Below are positions 1 to 6,830 of a DNA stretch of 8,958 nucleotides, one piece after another. Below the pieces are notes generated by a model, which did not search any database, had not been told where the DNA came from, and was given only the letters and a program-made list of their open reading frames with translations. Within the stretch, counting starts at the first letter, position 1, and the number at the start of each line of letters is the position of its first letter. Source of the DNA: Acidobacteriota bacterium (GTDB taxonomy: Bacteria; Acidobacteriota; Thermoanaerobaculia; Multivoradales; SZUA-115); assembly GCA_003231035.1 (NCBI GenBank), contig QIHU01000388.1, positions 1 through 8,958 on the forward strand, in the 5' to 3' direction. The translations under genes were made by a program, and so were the position numbers.

Positions 1-2157
1 CGGCACCTGCACGGCCGAACTCGCTAGCGAGACCTGCTCTTCAGCCTTGTTGGCTGGGCTCTTCGGCCGATTGAAGGCGGCGAACCTTGCCTTGGAAGGA
101 TCCAGCTCCAGCCTCAGGGTCGACGAGGCATCCGCGCCCCCGAATGGACTGGGGGGCGGATCGTTGCGAGTAGTACGCCTTCGGCCGGAATCCTCGTCCT
201 CCTCATCGCCGCGGTTGGGTACCCGGAAACCACGGCCTGGATCTTCTTCCTCGGCCGGAGAGTTGTCAAAAAGGTCCCTGGGTGAAGCCGAAGGTACCAA
301 CTCGATACCCCCGGGTTCCTCCACCGACTCGCCATTGCCCCCTTGGGCTTGCCCACCCTGAGTGCGCAATCCGCGCGGGAGACGCTGGATTCGCCGTTGG
401 ATCAGCTCTCGAATATCCTCGGCACTGCTCCCGGACTGACGATCGAACGGGCCTTCCACGTTCGATTCAACTCTCGGACTGCCACCGCGGAAGGTGATAT
501 TGGATTCGGTACCGACCCAGATCGGTTCCAGATCCTCCTCGGTAATATCGGCGCTGCGAATGATGCGTGGGGTGATGGTCAGGATCACATCGGTGCGCTG
601 CTCATTGTTGCGGTTCGAACCGAATAGGCGGCCGATGATGGGCAACTCAGAGAGCCCCGGAAAACCCGATTCCGACCGCGTCTCATCGGTGCGCAAGAGG
701 CCGGCGAGAAAGTTGGTCTCTCCATCTTTGAGGCGGATGGTCGACTCGAAGTTACGCGTTCCAATGATCGGCTGCGACTGGCCTCCGCTTATCACCTCGC
801 CCGAGAGGTTCGACACCTCAACTTGAATGGCGAGCGTGATCTCCTTGTTGTGATGAACACGCGGCTCGATCGAGATTTGGATCCCGACATCCTGGTACTG
901 GAAGGAGGTGATCGGAACGATGTTTCCACCGATCGTATTGCCCGTGTTGAAGCTGGTCACCGGCACCGGAACCCGGTCACCGATGGTCAGCGAGGCCCGT
1001 TCGCCTTCACTGATGCGTAGCTGGGGTTTGGCGAGCAGTTGCGCATCGGTGCTGGTCTTGACGAAATCGTAGACAAAGTTCGGAATCGAGATCGTCCAAT
1101 TGCTCTGGTCGAGAAACTCTACATCGGAGAGCCGCAACACTGAATCGGCACCTCCCCCAGTGTCGATGCCGGTGGAAATCCGGCTGGGCCAGGTCACCCC
1201 GAGGTCGAGCAATTTACTAGAGTTGATCTGCAGCAACTCGATATCGACCACCACTTCGGCACGCGCCTTGTCATTCGCTCGAATGATCCTCTCCGCGACC
1301 TTCACTTTGTCGGCGGTATCGCGAAGAATGATGGCGTTGAGCTGTTCGTTAGTGGCGATCTTCTTGGCGTCGATCAAGCTGCGCAACATGGTCACCACAT
1401 CTTTGACCTCGGCGTTGGACAGGAAGAATGTCTTGATCACCAGATCTTGGTAGTTGCGCCGGTTCTGCGGCGTATCGGCCGCCACGATGATGGTGTGCTC
1501 GTCCATCACCTTGTAGAAGTGGCCCGCGGCGCGCATCAAGAACTCTAGAGCATCCTGGGCCACCACCTGCTTGAGCATCAGTGGGATCTCTTGGTCCTTG
1601 AGGTTCGGGTCGAAGATAACATTGATCCCGAAAGCATCACCCAGGGCTTTGTAGATCGTCTGGATCGAGACCGGCTTGGGAAATTCGAGATCGATGGGGT
1701 CGTTGGAGCGCGGGTTGAGTGTCGGTGGCTGATTGCGCTCGGCGACGCGCTCTTTCATCTCGGCGATAGTCGCCGGGCCGCGACCGGCATCGCGCGATCG
1801 GATCTCTTCGCGCACCCGGTCGAGTTCCACCAGCGCCGATTGGTTGCTCGGATCGAGCGCTACCGCCTGCTGGTATTCAACCAGAGAGCGCTCCAGAAGG
1901 CCGCTGTCTTGATACTGGCGCGCCTTGCGGAAGTGGATCTGCGCGGCCTGCGCTTTGGCCCGCAGGAGCGCCGCCCGGTACGAAATATTACCTGGATCGT
2001 CCCTCGTGGCCTGCATGTAGAAGAGCACTGCTTTGTCCCAGTCTCCGGTCTGAGCCGCCAGCTGCGCTTGGCGGTAGCTGCGATAGCTCAGACAGGCGGA
2101 CTGGCCAGCCAGGGCCAGAACCATAACCAGAATCTGTAGGACTTTCATCTTTCGCAT
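1..2157 (-). CDS. gspD: TPR-containing secretin GspD/PilQ with long C-terminal extension (partial)
   Basis: 719 residues are visible, with no stop before the left edge. This family forms the outer-membrane channel of T2SS/T4P machines. Residues 1-22 are a signal peptide ending QSAC22, a possible lipidation Cys although the -3 residue is Gln and so off consensus. Two TPR-like units follow (about 30-57, GDWDKAVLFYMQATRDDPGN; about 74-107, ending AVALDPSN). Then come N0/STN (about 154-227), one N1 domain (about 236-298, ending AERIIRANDK) and the secretin core (about 299-534) with VPVPV (396-400), LPIIGRLFGS (505-514) and VILTITPRIIR (524-534), the diagnostic secretin end. Only one N1-type repeat is seen, fewer than in classic GspD. 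From 535 on is a Gly/Pro/Asp/Glu-rich extension with EEED and DEEDED clusters, then a possible new strand-rich segment from about 679. It starts 3 nt after the clamp gene stop. Confidence 0.95.
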   Translation of the reverse strand, partial: MRKMKVLQILVMVLALAGQSACLSYRSYRQAQLAAQTGDWDKAVLFYMQATRDDPGNISYRAALLRAKAQAAQIHFRKARQYQDSGLLERSLVEYQQAVALDPSNQSALVELDRVREEIRSRDAGRGPATIAEMKERVAERNQPPTLNPRSNDPIDLEFPKPVSIQTIYKALGDAFGINVIFDPNLKDQEIPLMLKQVVAQDALEFLMRAAGHFYKVMDEHTIIVAADTPQNRRNYQDLVIKTFFLSNAEVKDVVTMLRSLIDAKKIATNEQLNAIILRDTADKVKVAERIIRANDKARAEVVVDIELLQINSSKLLDLGVTWPSRISTGIDTGGGADSVLRLSDVEFLDQSNWTISIPNFVYDFVKTSTDAQLLAKPQLRISEGERASLTIGDRVPVPVTSFNTGNTIGGNIVPITSFQYQDVGIQISIEPRVHHNKEITLAIQVEVSNLSGEVISGGQSQPIIGTRNFESTIRLKDGETNFLAGLLRTDETRSESGFPGLSELPIIGRLFGSNRNNEQRTDVILTITPRIIRSADITEEDLEPIWVGTESNITFRGGSPRVESNVEGPFDRQSGSSAEDIRELIQRRIQRLPRGLRTQGGQAQGGNGESVEEPGGIELVPSASPRDLFDNSPAEEEDPGRGFRVPNRGDEEDEDSGRRRTTRNDPPPSPFGGADASSTLRLELDPSKARFAAFNRPKSPANKAEEQVSLASSAVQVP

Positions 2158-2160
2158 CGT

Positions 2161-2847
2161 TTAGGTTCCTTCCGTGCCAACCGGCAAACGAGCTGCCGGA
2201 GCATCTGGAAAATCGACAAACTCGAACTCGACGGATTCCAAGCCGATGGCGACCAGGCGGAACTTGCCGTCCAGGACGTCGCCAAGGAGCACATTGTGGA
2301 TCTCTTCATCGAGAGTGAGGACTGCGATCGGACGGTCGCGCGGACCGAACCGACCCAAGTAGGTGTACAGAATGGGCGGTGGTTGCGGTGGTGGAGGGTT
2401 CCTCGCCCGCTCCTCGGCAGCGGCGGCGGCACGGGCGGCGGCCTCTTCTCTAGCCCGGCGCAGTGCCTCCAGCTCTTCCGCCGTCGGGCCCGGTGGCGGA
2501 GGTGGCGGAGGTGGCGGGGGCAGGTAGAAAGAGAAAGGATTGCGACCACCCTCGTAGTGGGCGGTGCTGGGATCGAGCTTGTCGAGCTGCAGAGCGACGA
2601 AGCGAGGCGTACCCGCCACAGGGACCTCTCGGTCTCGTCTTGAGGGCCGCCGAGATCGCGGAGGATCGTTGGCCGCGGAACCGTTGTCGGCCATCAACGT
2701 GTCGACTCCGCGCGCCTCTTGTGTAGTTGTCGCGGTGTCCGGCGACTCGCTCGGTAACAGACGCGGCACAACTTTGCGCAAGACGAACAGGGCCACAAGC
2801 ACTCCGAAAGTCAACAGCAATAGTCTGGTGCGCCGTTCGCTGGTCAT
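2161..2847 (-). CDS. PilP/GspC-like inner-membrane clamp protein with polyproline linker
   Basis: 228 residues. One N-terminal membrane helix (about 8-24) after a basic tail implies a periplasmic body. A polar Ser/Arg-rich linker leads to RNPFSFYL, like the RDPF-type motif of PilP/GspC, then ten consecutive prolines (110-119), an Ala/Glu/Arg helix (about 123-149), a second Pro-rich stretch (NPPPPQPPP), and a compact C-terminal beta domain (about 159-215: YTYLGRFG, AVLTLDEEIHNVLLGDVLDGKFRLVAIGLESVEFEF). That domain fits the PilP/GspC homology-region fold, which contacts the secretin N0 domain. Position between pilO and the secretin supports the same job. ATG 2847 overlaps the pilO stop (ATGA), with AGGGGG about 8 nt upstream. 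The rigid proline/helix linker may set the reach across the periplasm. Family assignment is by architecture and context; I see no PDZ domain. Confidence 0.8.
   Translation of the reverse strand: MTSERRTRLLLLTFGVLVALFVLRKVVPRLLPSESPDTATTTQEARGVDTLMADNGSAANDPPRSRRPSRRDREVPVAGTPRFVALQLDKLDPSTAHYEGGRNPFSFYLPPPPPPPPPPGPTAEELEALRRAREEAAARAAAAAEERARNPPPPQPPPILYTYLGRFGPRDRPIAVLTLDEEIHNVLLGDVLDGKFRLVAIGLESVEFEFVDFPDAPAARLPVGTEGT
2167..2173 (-). promoter_or_regulatory. Shine-Dalgarno GGAAGGA for the secretin gene
   Basis: GGAAGGA lies 9 nt before ATG 2157, inside the last codons of the preceding gene. It favours ATG 2157 over the second in-frame ATG at 2148, which has no comparable site. Confidence 0.75.
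2492..2518. repeat. 9-bp tandem repeat encoding the polyproline run
   Basis: Three consecutive 9-bp units, GGTGGCGGA, GGTGGCGGA and GGTGGCGGG on the plus strand, differ only in the last base. On the minus strand they supply most of the ten prolines at residues 110-119 of the PilP/GspC-like protein, through a cycling CCG/CCA/CCT codon pattern. Each unit equals three codons, so slippage would lengthen or shorten the run without a frameshift. Confidence 0.9.
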
Positions 2848-3434
2848 GAGGACGGCCCCCTCTCCAGCGCGACCGCATCCTCTTCGGCGAAGAGGGTCGA
2901 CATCGTCAGGCTCATTCGCAGGAGCTCCTCCGAACCACCAGAGGTTCCAGACAAGGTAATTCTGCGGAGCGCCAAGAAGGAGGGAGAAATTTCGAGGAAG
3001 TTCACGAAACGCCGCAGCTGCTGATAGGTACCCTCGACACTGAAGATGAAGGAACGCTCGATCAGCGAATAGCCCTCGACCTCCTCTTCGGGATAGGCGA
3101 TGCTCCGCACTTCGAGCCCAGCCTGGCCCGCGAGTTCGCGAATCTCCGCTGTCGCTCGGGTCAACCGTTGACGACGGGTGGAGAATCGATCGCGGTAGAG
3201 ATCTTCAATCTGTTCCTGATTGAGCCGTGCCTGGGTGACCAGCGCATCGAGTTCGCCTCGACGCTCGCTCAGGCTCTCAAGCTCCCCTTCACGAGTCGCG
3301 ATCCGGCTTTCCAACCCGGCCGTTTGGTCGGCATAGGAAGTACGATAGACCCCATAGGCGCCCACGTTGAGCAGGAAAAAAAGGAGTGCCGGAACCCACA
3401 GCCACACTCGGCGGCGCCACATCGACGCACTCAT
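2844..3434 (-). CDS. pilO: PilO-like bitopic alignment-complex protein
   Basis: 196 residues with typical PilO architecture: a short basic cytoplasmic tail (WRRR), one membrane helix (about 10-30), a long charged coiled coil (about 37-100), and a periplasmic ferredoxin-like domain (about 108-185) containing YSLIERSFIFSVEGTYQQL and RFVNFLEISPSFLALRRI, the strand-helix-strand pattern of PilO/GspM. It should pair with PilN and present a platform to the PilP/GspC-like protein encoded next. ATG 3434 overlaps the pilN stop as ATGA and has GGGAGG 6 nt upstream. Its own stop overlaps the next ATG in the same way. No damage is visible. The family is fast-evolving, so the call rests on architecture and gene order as much as on residues. 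Confidence 0.9.
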   Translation of the reverse strand: MSASMWRRRVWLWVPALLFFLLNVGAYGVYRTSYADQTAGLESRIATREGELESLSERRGELDALVTQARLNQEQIEDLYRDRFSTRRQRLTRATAEIRELAGQAGLEVRSIAYPEEEVEGYSLIERSFIFSVEGTYQQLRRFVNFLEISPSFLALRRITLSGTSGGSEELLRMSLTMSTLFAEEDAVALERGPSS

Positions 3435-4054
3435 GGTTGGCCTCCCACACTCGCCGTCGTCTCGAGCTCAGCCGCCGGCCAGTACTGGGCTTCCAGCTCG
3501 AAGGCAACAACCCCGCGATCGAGGCTATCTCGCTTCAAGTTCGGGTTGACAAAAGCCTCGTGGGCAAAGAGTTGGTTGATGAATTTCAGCATCGACTCGG
3601 TATCTTTGGCCTCGCCTCGAATCATCAACTCGACCAGCTCCGCGTTGTTGCGCTCGCCCGGGTCGCGCGGCCCTTCCTCCGCCGTGCTGGGCGAGAGAGA
3701 GACTAAGCGCACCTCTCCGGGCAAGACCTCGGCAAGACGGTCAAACAGGAGGCTCCACGAAAACGATCTCTCGGAGATCTTGGAGTTGAGAAAAACCGCC
3801 CGCTCGTTGCGTTGAACTAGATCGAGCTTGCCCACTTCGCCTTCGAGTTCGCGCAGCCGATCGCGCTCGCCGGTGAGTTGCTGCTCCACCTTCAAGAGCC
3901 GTGCACTGGAAGCGCCGCGGCCGACGAAGTAACCGTAGTAGAACCATAGGTTTGCCGCCAGAAGCGATACACCCGCGAGCCAGAGCAAGACTGCCAGACG
4001 AGTGACTGGACGGCTATTGACGAAGCGCTTGCGTGCCAGGTTGACCGCTTGCAT
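3431..4054 (-). CDS. pilN: PilN-like bitopic alignment-complex protein
   Basis: 207 residues from ATG 4054. The N-terminal cytoplasmic tail VNLARKRFVNSRPVTR (4-19) matches the conserved PilN segment (INLxxxxF-N-RP pattern) that docks into PilM. One membrane helix follows (about 20-42), then a coiled coil (about 50-85, rich in Leu/Glu/Arg) and a periplasmic ferredoxin-like domain (about 98-200) with SWSLLFDRLAEVLPGEVRL, another PilN-family signature. It should heterodimerise with PilO through the coiled coil and periplasmic domain. It starts 2 nt after the pilM stop with a perfect Shine-Dalgarno, and its TGA overlaps the pilO ATG (ATGA), so pilM-N-O should be translationally coupled. The docking motif is intact even though the PilM partner has a degenerate nucleotide loop. 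Confidence 0.92.
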   Translation of the reverse strand: MQAVNLARKRFVNSRPVTRLAVLLWLAGVSLLAANLWFYYGYFVGRGASSARLLKVEQQLTGERDRLRELEGEVGKLDLVQRNERAVFLNSKISERSFSWSLLFDRLAEVLPGEVRLVSLSPSTAEEGPRDPGERNNAELVELMIRGEAKDTESMLKFINQLFAHEAFVNPNLKRDSLDRGVVAFELEAQYWPAAELETTASVGGQP

Positions 4055-4056
4055 GG

Positions 4057-5106
4057 CTAGCCGACCTCCTGACTCGCGGCACCCACCAGGGGCGCGAGTT
4101 CGGCCCAAGAGCTGAACGGGCCGCCGCCCGCGAGAGGATCTTCGCCACCTCCGCCCGGTTGCGAGTCGAGCGGTAGATGGCGTGGTTGAGTCAACTCCAC
4201 CGGGATGCCCAACCCTTCGGCGAGCCAGTCAGCCCAGGTTGCCTCCATCGCCGCGGGTGCCGCTAGAAGTACGCCTCCCAACTCCATCCCCGGAAGCTGC
4301 TGCTCGATGAAATTGCGGGTCAGGCGTAAGTCTCTGCCCACCATGGAGGCTCGCGCCTCTCCCGGTAGCGACGAGCTAACCGCCTTGAAGCGATGCAATA
4401 CCGGCTCGCCGTCGCGCGCGAAAACCAAGGTGTAGCCCTCTTCATCCACCAGGGCCAAGGCGACCAAGCCGCGGTTGAAATCAGCCCCGCGGGCCACGCC
4501 GCGATCCGTACCCGCTGTGCGAACCGAGCCAAGGAACGACAAGCTGGCATTGGAGATATTCCCCAAGGTGACCCCAGCGCCAGCGAAGGCGCTCTCAATC
4601 TGCGCCAGGAGCGACTCGATGGCAAAGGCCATCATCACCCGACCGGGCTCCGACCGACCGGCCAGGGGCATCACCGGAGTCGCCGCCAGGCGCAGCTCGT
4701 CGACCCGAAACGGAACCAGCCGCTTGAGCTTCCAACGCAGAACCTCCTCGCGGGCATCCTCGTTGCTGGGCAACTCCTCGCTTTCGGTAAAGGCAACTCG
4801 CATCCAGGCGTCCGGCAGGACCAGCGAGGCAGCCTTGACCGGGACACTAATGCCAGCGACAAAATTCTTCACCAGCTCGCCGAAGGTAACGGTGTTGTTG
4901 AGCGGACCGCCTAGGAGTCCCTGTTGAAACACATCCGGCGCCAGGGGCAGCGAGCGCAATTCGCGCACCTGCAAGCCACGCCCCTCCCACTCGAAGCGAC
5001 CATAGTCGAGCCGCTGCGCGCTGAGGCTAAACACGTGCGGCGGCACCGGCACCGAGGCCAGGCCGATCACGGTCTTAATCCACAAAGGTAACTTTATTGA
5101 TCTCAC
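4057..5106 (-). CDS. pilM: PilM/GspL-like actin-fold assembly protein
   Basis: 349 residues from GTG 5106, close to usual PilM length, with no membrane segment, so cytoplasmic. PilM-type proteins bind the short cytoplasmic tail of PilN and link the ATPase to the alignment complex; split PilM/PilN does the job of GspL. Supporting features are the opening KTVIGLA, the segment LVLPDAWMRVAFTE, and LRWKLKRLVPFRVDELRL, which match the PilM/GspL cytoplasmic fold. Canonical PilM carries a glycine/acid-rich phosphate loop after VGL (DIGSS-like); here it reads ASVPVPPHVFSLS, so nucleotide binding may be lost. The C-terminus (about 315-330) is a Gly/Asp-rich linker. The start is uncertain: GTG 5106 overlaps gspE by 32 nt and keeps the family-like basic/hydrophobic lead-in, whereas GTG 5070 would sit 4 nt after the gspE stop. 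Neither has a good ribosome-binding site. Confidence 0.87.
   Translation of the reverse strand: MRSIKLPLWIKTVIGLASVPVPPHVFSLSAQRLDYGRFEWEGRGLQVRELRSLPLAPDVFQQGLLGGPLNNTVTFGELVKNFVAGISVPVKAASLVLPDAWMRVAFTESEELPSNEDAREEVLRWKLKRLVPFRVDELRLAATPVMPLAGRSEPGRVMMAFAIESLLAQIESAFAGAGVTLGNISNASLSFLGSVRTAGTDRGVARGADFNRGLVALALVDEEGYTLVFARDGEPVLHRFKAVSSSLPGEARASMVGRDLRLTRNFIEQQLPGMELGGVLLAAPAAMEATWADWLAEGLGIPVELTQPRHLPLDSQPGGGGEDPLAGGGPFSSWAELAPLVGAASQEVG
4064..4070 (-). promoter_or_regulatory. Perfect Shine-Dalgarno AGGAGGT for pilN
   Basis: A full AGGAGGT lies 9 nt upstream of ATG 4054, within the last codons of pilM. It decides the pilN start: the same frame is open up to 4108, but that longer form would add 18 Arg/Gly-rich residues before a membrane-anchored protein whose family starts close to the NLAxxxF motif. 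It is the strongest ribosome-binding site in the window and predicts efficient pilN initiation. Confidence 0.85.
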
Positions 5107-6712
5107 GGAGGGTGGTGATTCCTTGGAACGCTTGGTCGAGCGCCGAGTCGCGCAGGAAGGTCATTCCTTCGTCGCGGGCAGCGCGTTTGATTTCAGATGC
5201 GGGTCGCCGATCGAGGATCATCTCCCGAATCGGGTCCGAAAGGTCGAGCAATTCAGAGACGGCCAGTCGACCGAAGAAGCCGGTGCCGTTGCACTCGATA
5301 CAACCGGCTCCTTCGTAGAAGGTCCGTTCGCCATGCTCAGCCGGGTCGAGGCCGCTCTCTTCGAGCAGTTCCCGAGAGGCCTTGACGGGACGCCGGCAGC
5401 TTAGGCAGATCTTGCGCACCAGCCGCTGGGCCAGAATGCAGTTGAGCGCCGAGACGAAATTGTATAGATCGACCTTCATGTTGAGAAAACGGCCGAGCAC
5501 ATCCACCACGTTGTTGGCGTGGACGGTGGTAAAGACCAAGTGACCGGTCAAGGCCGACTGAATGGCGATCTGGGCCGTTTCCTCGTCGCGAATTTCGCCG
5601 ATCATGATCTTGTCTGGATCGTGACGCAGGATCGAGCGCAAGCCGCGAGCGAAGGTCAGCCCCTTCTTCTCGTTGACGGGGATCTGAGTGATTCCGGTGA
5701 GCTGGTATTCGACCGGGTCCTCGATGGTGATGATCTTGTCTTCCGAAGACTGGATCTCTGAGAGCGCGGCATAGAGGGTGGTGGTCTTACCCGAGCCAGT
5801 GGGGCCGGTGACCAGGACCATGCCGTAGGGCTCGCGGATGAACTTGCGCAACTTGCGCATGGTGTCGGCATCGAAACCCAGAATGTCGAGACGCAGATTT
5901 TTGAAGTCCTTGTTCATCGACTCTTTGTCGAGGATTCGGATCACACAGTCCTCGCCGTGGACCGAAGGCATGATCGAGACACGAAAGTCGATCGTACGCC
6001 CTTTGAGTCGCACCTTGAACCGGCCGTCCTGCGGAACTCGCTTCTCGGCGATATCGAGTTCCGACATCACCTTGATGCGACTGATAATGGTCTGGTGATG
6101 GCGCTTGTCGATCGGCTCCATCGCCTGATAGAGCACACCGTCGATGCGGTACTTGATCAGTACTTCCGTGTCGCGAGTCTCGATGTGAATATCGCTCGCG
6201 CGGCGCTGAATGGCGTTGAAGATCGTCGAGTCGACCAGCTTGATAATCGGGCTAGTGTCCGCGGTGATGCGGTCGATCGAGAGAATCTCTTCGCCCTCGT
6301 CGTCCTCTTGCACGAGTTGAATACGGAAGTCCTCGGTCGCCTCGTCAAGGACACGTTGAGCGCTCTCTGACTTTTGCAGGATTTCGTCAATGGCCGACCC
6401 CACACCCACTCGCACCTCGACCGGCTGGCCCAGAAGTAGTTCCATCTCATCGATCTTGATGACGTCGGACGGATCGGCCATGACCACCGCAATACGACCG
6501 TCCAGCTGCGATTCCGGCACGAATCGGTAGCGCAACATCAGGTCGAAAGGAATGGTCCGAAAGATGTCATTGTCGATCCGGAACTCGCCCATATCGACGA
6601 AATCGAGCCCATAGCGTAGGGCGAAACTCCGCGCCTCGCTCGACTCCTCGGCCAGCTGCTCCTCGGACTTGCGCAGCGGGACTACCTGGGGCGCTTCGAC
6701 TTCTACGGCCAT
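5075..6712 (-). CDS. gspE: T2SS/T4P assembly ATPase GspE/PilB
   Basis: 545 residues, full length. This cytoplasmic hexameric AAA-like ATPase drives pseudopilus assembly by ATP hydrolysis. An N-terminal MshEN/GspE-N-like domain (about 20-125, with ALRYGLDFVDM and IAVVMADPSD) leads into the catalytic core. Visible motifs are Walker A GPTGSGKTT (303-311, Lys309), the Asp-box region ITIEDPVEYQ, Walker B IMIGEIRDEE with Glu373, and the His box LTGHLVFTTVHANN with His391 and His398. A tetracysteine zinc motif follows, C436-x2-C439 and C471-x2-C474; it is typical of extension ATPases (GspE, PilB) and absent from PilT, which argues against a retraction motor. ATG at 6712 has AAGGGGG upstream at short spacing. 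The 3' end overlaps the preferred pilM start by 32 nt. All catalytic residues are intact, so the enzyme should be active. Confidence 0.98.
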   Translation of the reverse strand: MAVEVEAPQVVPLRKSEEQLAEESSEARSFALRYGLDFVDMGEFRIDNDIFRTIPFDLMLRYRFVPESQLDGRIAVVMADPSDVIKIDEMELLLGQPVEVRVGVGSAIDEILQKSESAQRVLDEATEDFRIQLVQEDDEGEEILSIDRITADTSPIIKLVDSTIFNAIQRRASDIHIETRDTEVLIKYRIDGVLYQAMEPIDKRHHQTIISRIKVMSELDIAEKRVPQDGRFKVRLKGRTIDFRVSIMPSVHGEDCVIRILDKESMNKDFKNLRLDILGFDADTMRKLRKFIREPYGMVLVTGPTGSGKTTTLYAALSEIQSSEDKIITIEDPVEYQLTGITQIPVNEKKGLTFARGLRSILRHDPDKIMIGEIRDEETAQIAIQSALTGHLVFTTVHANNVVDVLGRFLNMKVDLYNFVSALNCILAQRLVRKICLSCRRPVKASRELLEESGLDPAEHGERTFYEGAGCIECNGTGFFGRLAVSELLDLSDPIREMILDRRPASEIKRAARDEGMTFLRDSALDQAFQGITTLREINKVTFVD

Positions 6713-6830
6713 GATTCCCCCTTGGGTCCAGCGAGCGGCGAGCTTTCAGCGTGGTACCCGTCGTGCCCGCAATGCCTAAGGTCTCGGTTTCGGTTCATCG
6801 GTTGCCTCGTCACGCCAGAAGTTCGCCCTG
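6713..6830 (-). other. 118-nt gap between gspF and gspE, contents uncertain
   Basis: This is the longest non-coding stretch in the window, in a cluster where other junctions are 2-4 nt or overlapping. I see no terminator hairpin with a T-run and no good sigma70 -35/-10 pair. Towards gspE there is an AAGGGGG ribosome-binding site (6717-6723), only 4 nt from the gspE ATG. A 31-codon frame starts at ATG 6798, with a GAGG site 6 nt upstream, and runs to a TAG at 6703-6705, overlapping the gspE start by 10 nt. It could be a leader peptide, but its composition (Arg, His, Gly, Pro) resembles no known family and it may be chance. Confidence 0.4.

Noticed and set aside
1591..2139. Plus-strand 182-codon open frame opposite the secretin N-terminus
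   Set aside because: It is antisense to TPR and N0 domains with clear family motifs on the minus strand. Its translation resembles no domain, and it is a by-product of GC-rich codon usage.
2450..2878. Minus-strand alternate-frame open readings of 134-142 codons within the PilP/GspC-like gene
   Set aside because: They are Arg/Ser/Pro-rich out-of-frame readings of a GC-rich gene; the chosen frame has a membrane helix, a structured C-terminal domain and ATGA coupling.
3168..3815. Plus-strand 215-codon open frame opposite pilO/pilN
   Set aside because: It crosses the junction of two well-supported minus-strand genes, has a Ser/Arg-rich translation without motifs, and no supporting ribosome-binding site was seen. 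It is treated as a shadow.
4055..4108. N-terminally extended PilN start at 4108
   Set aside because: It would add 18 Arg/Gly-rich residues and overlap pilM by 52 nt, while ATG 4054 has a perfect AGGAGGT at 9-nt spacing and places the conserved NLA motif near the N-terminus.
4393..4927. Plus-strand open frames of 150-173 codons opposite pilM
   Set aside because: Two overlapping frames cover the same antisense stretch; neither has a recognisable fold and the minus-strand PilM reading is coherent throughout.
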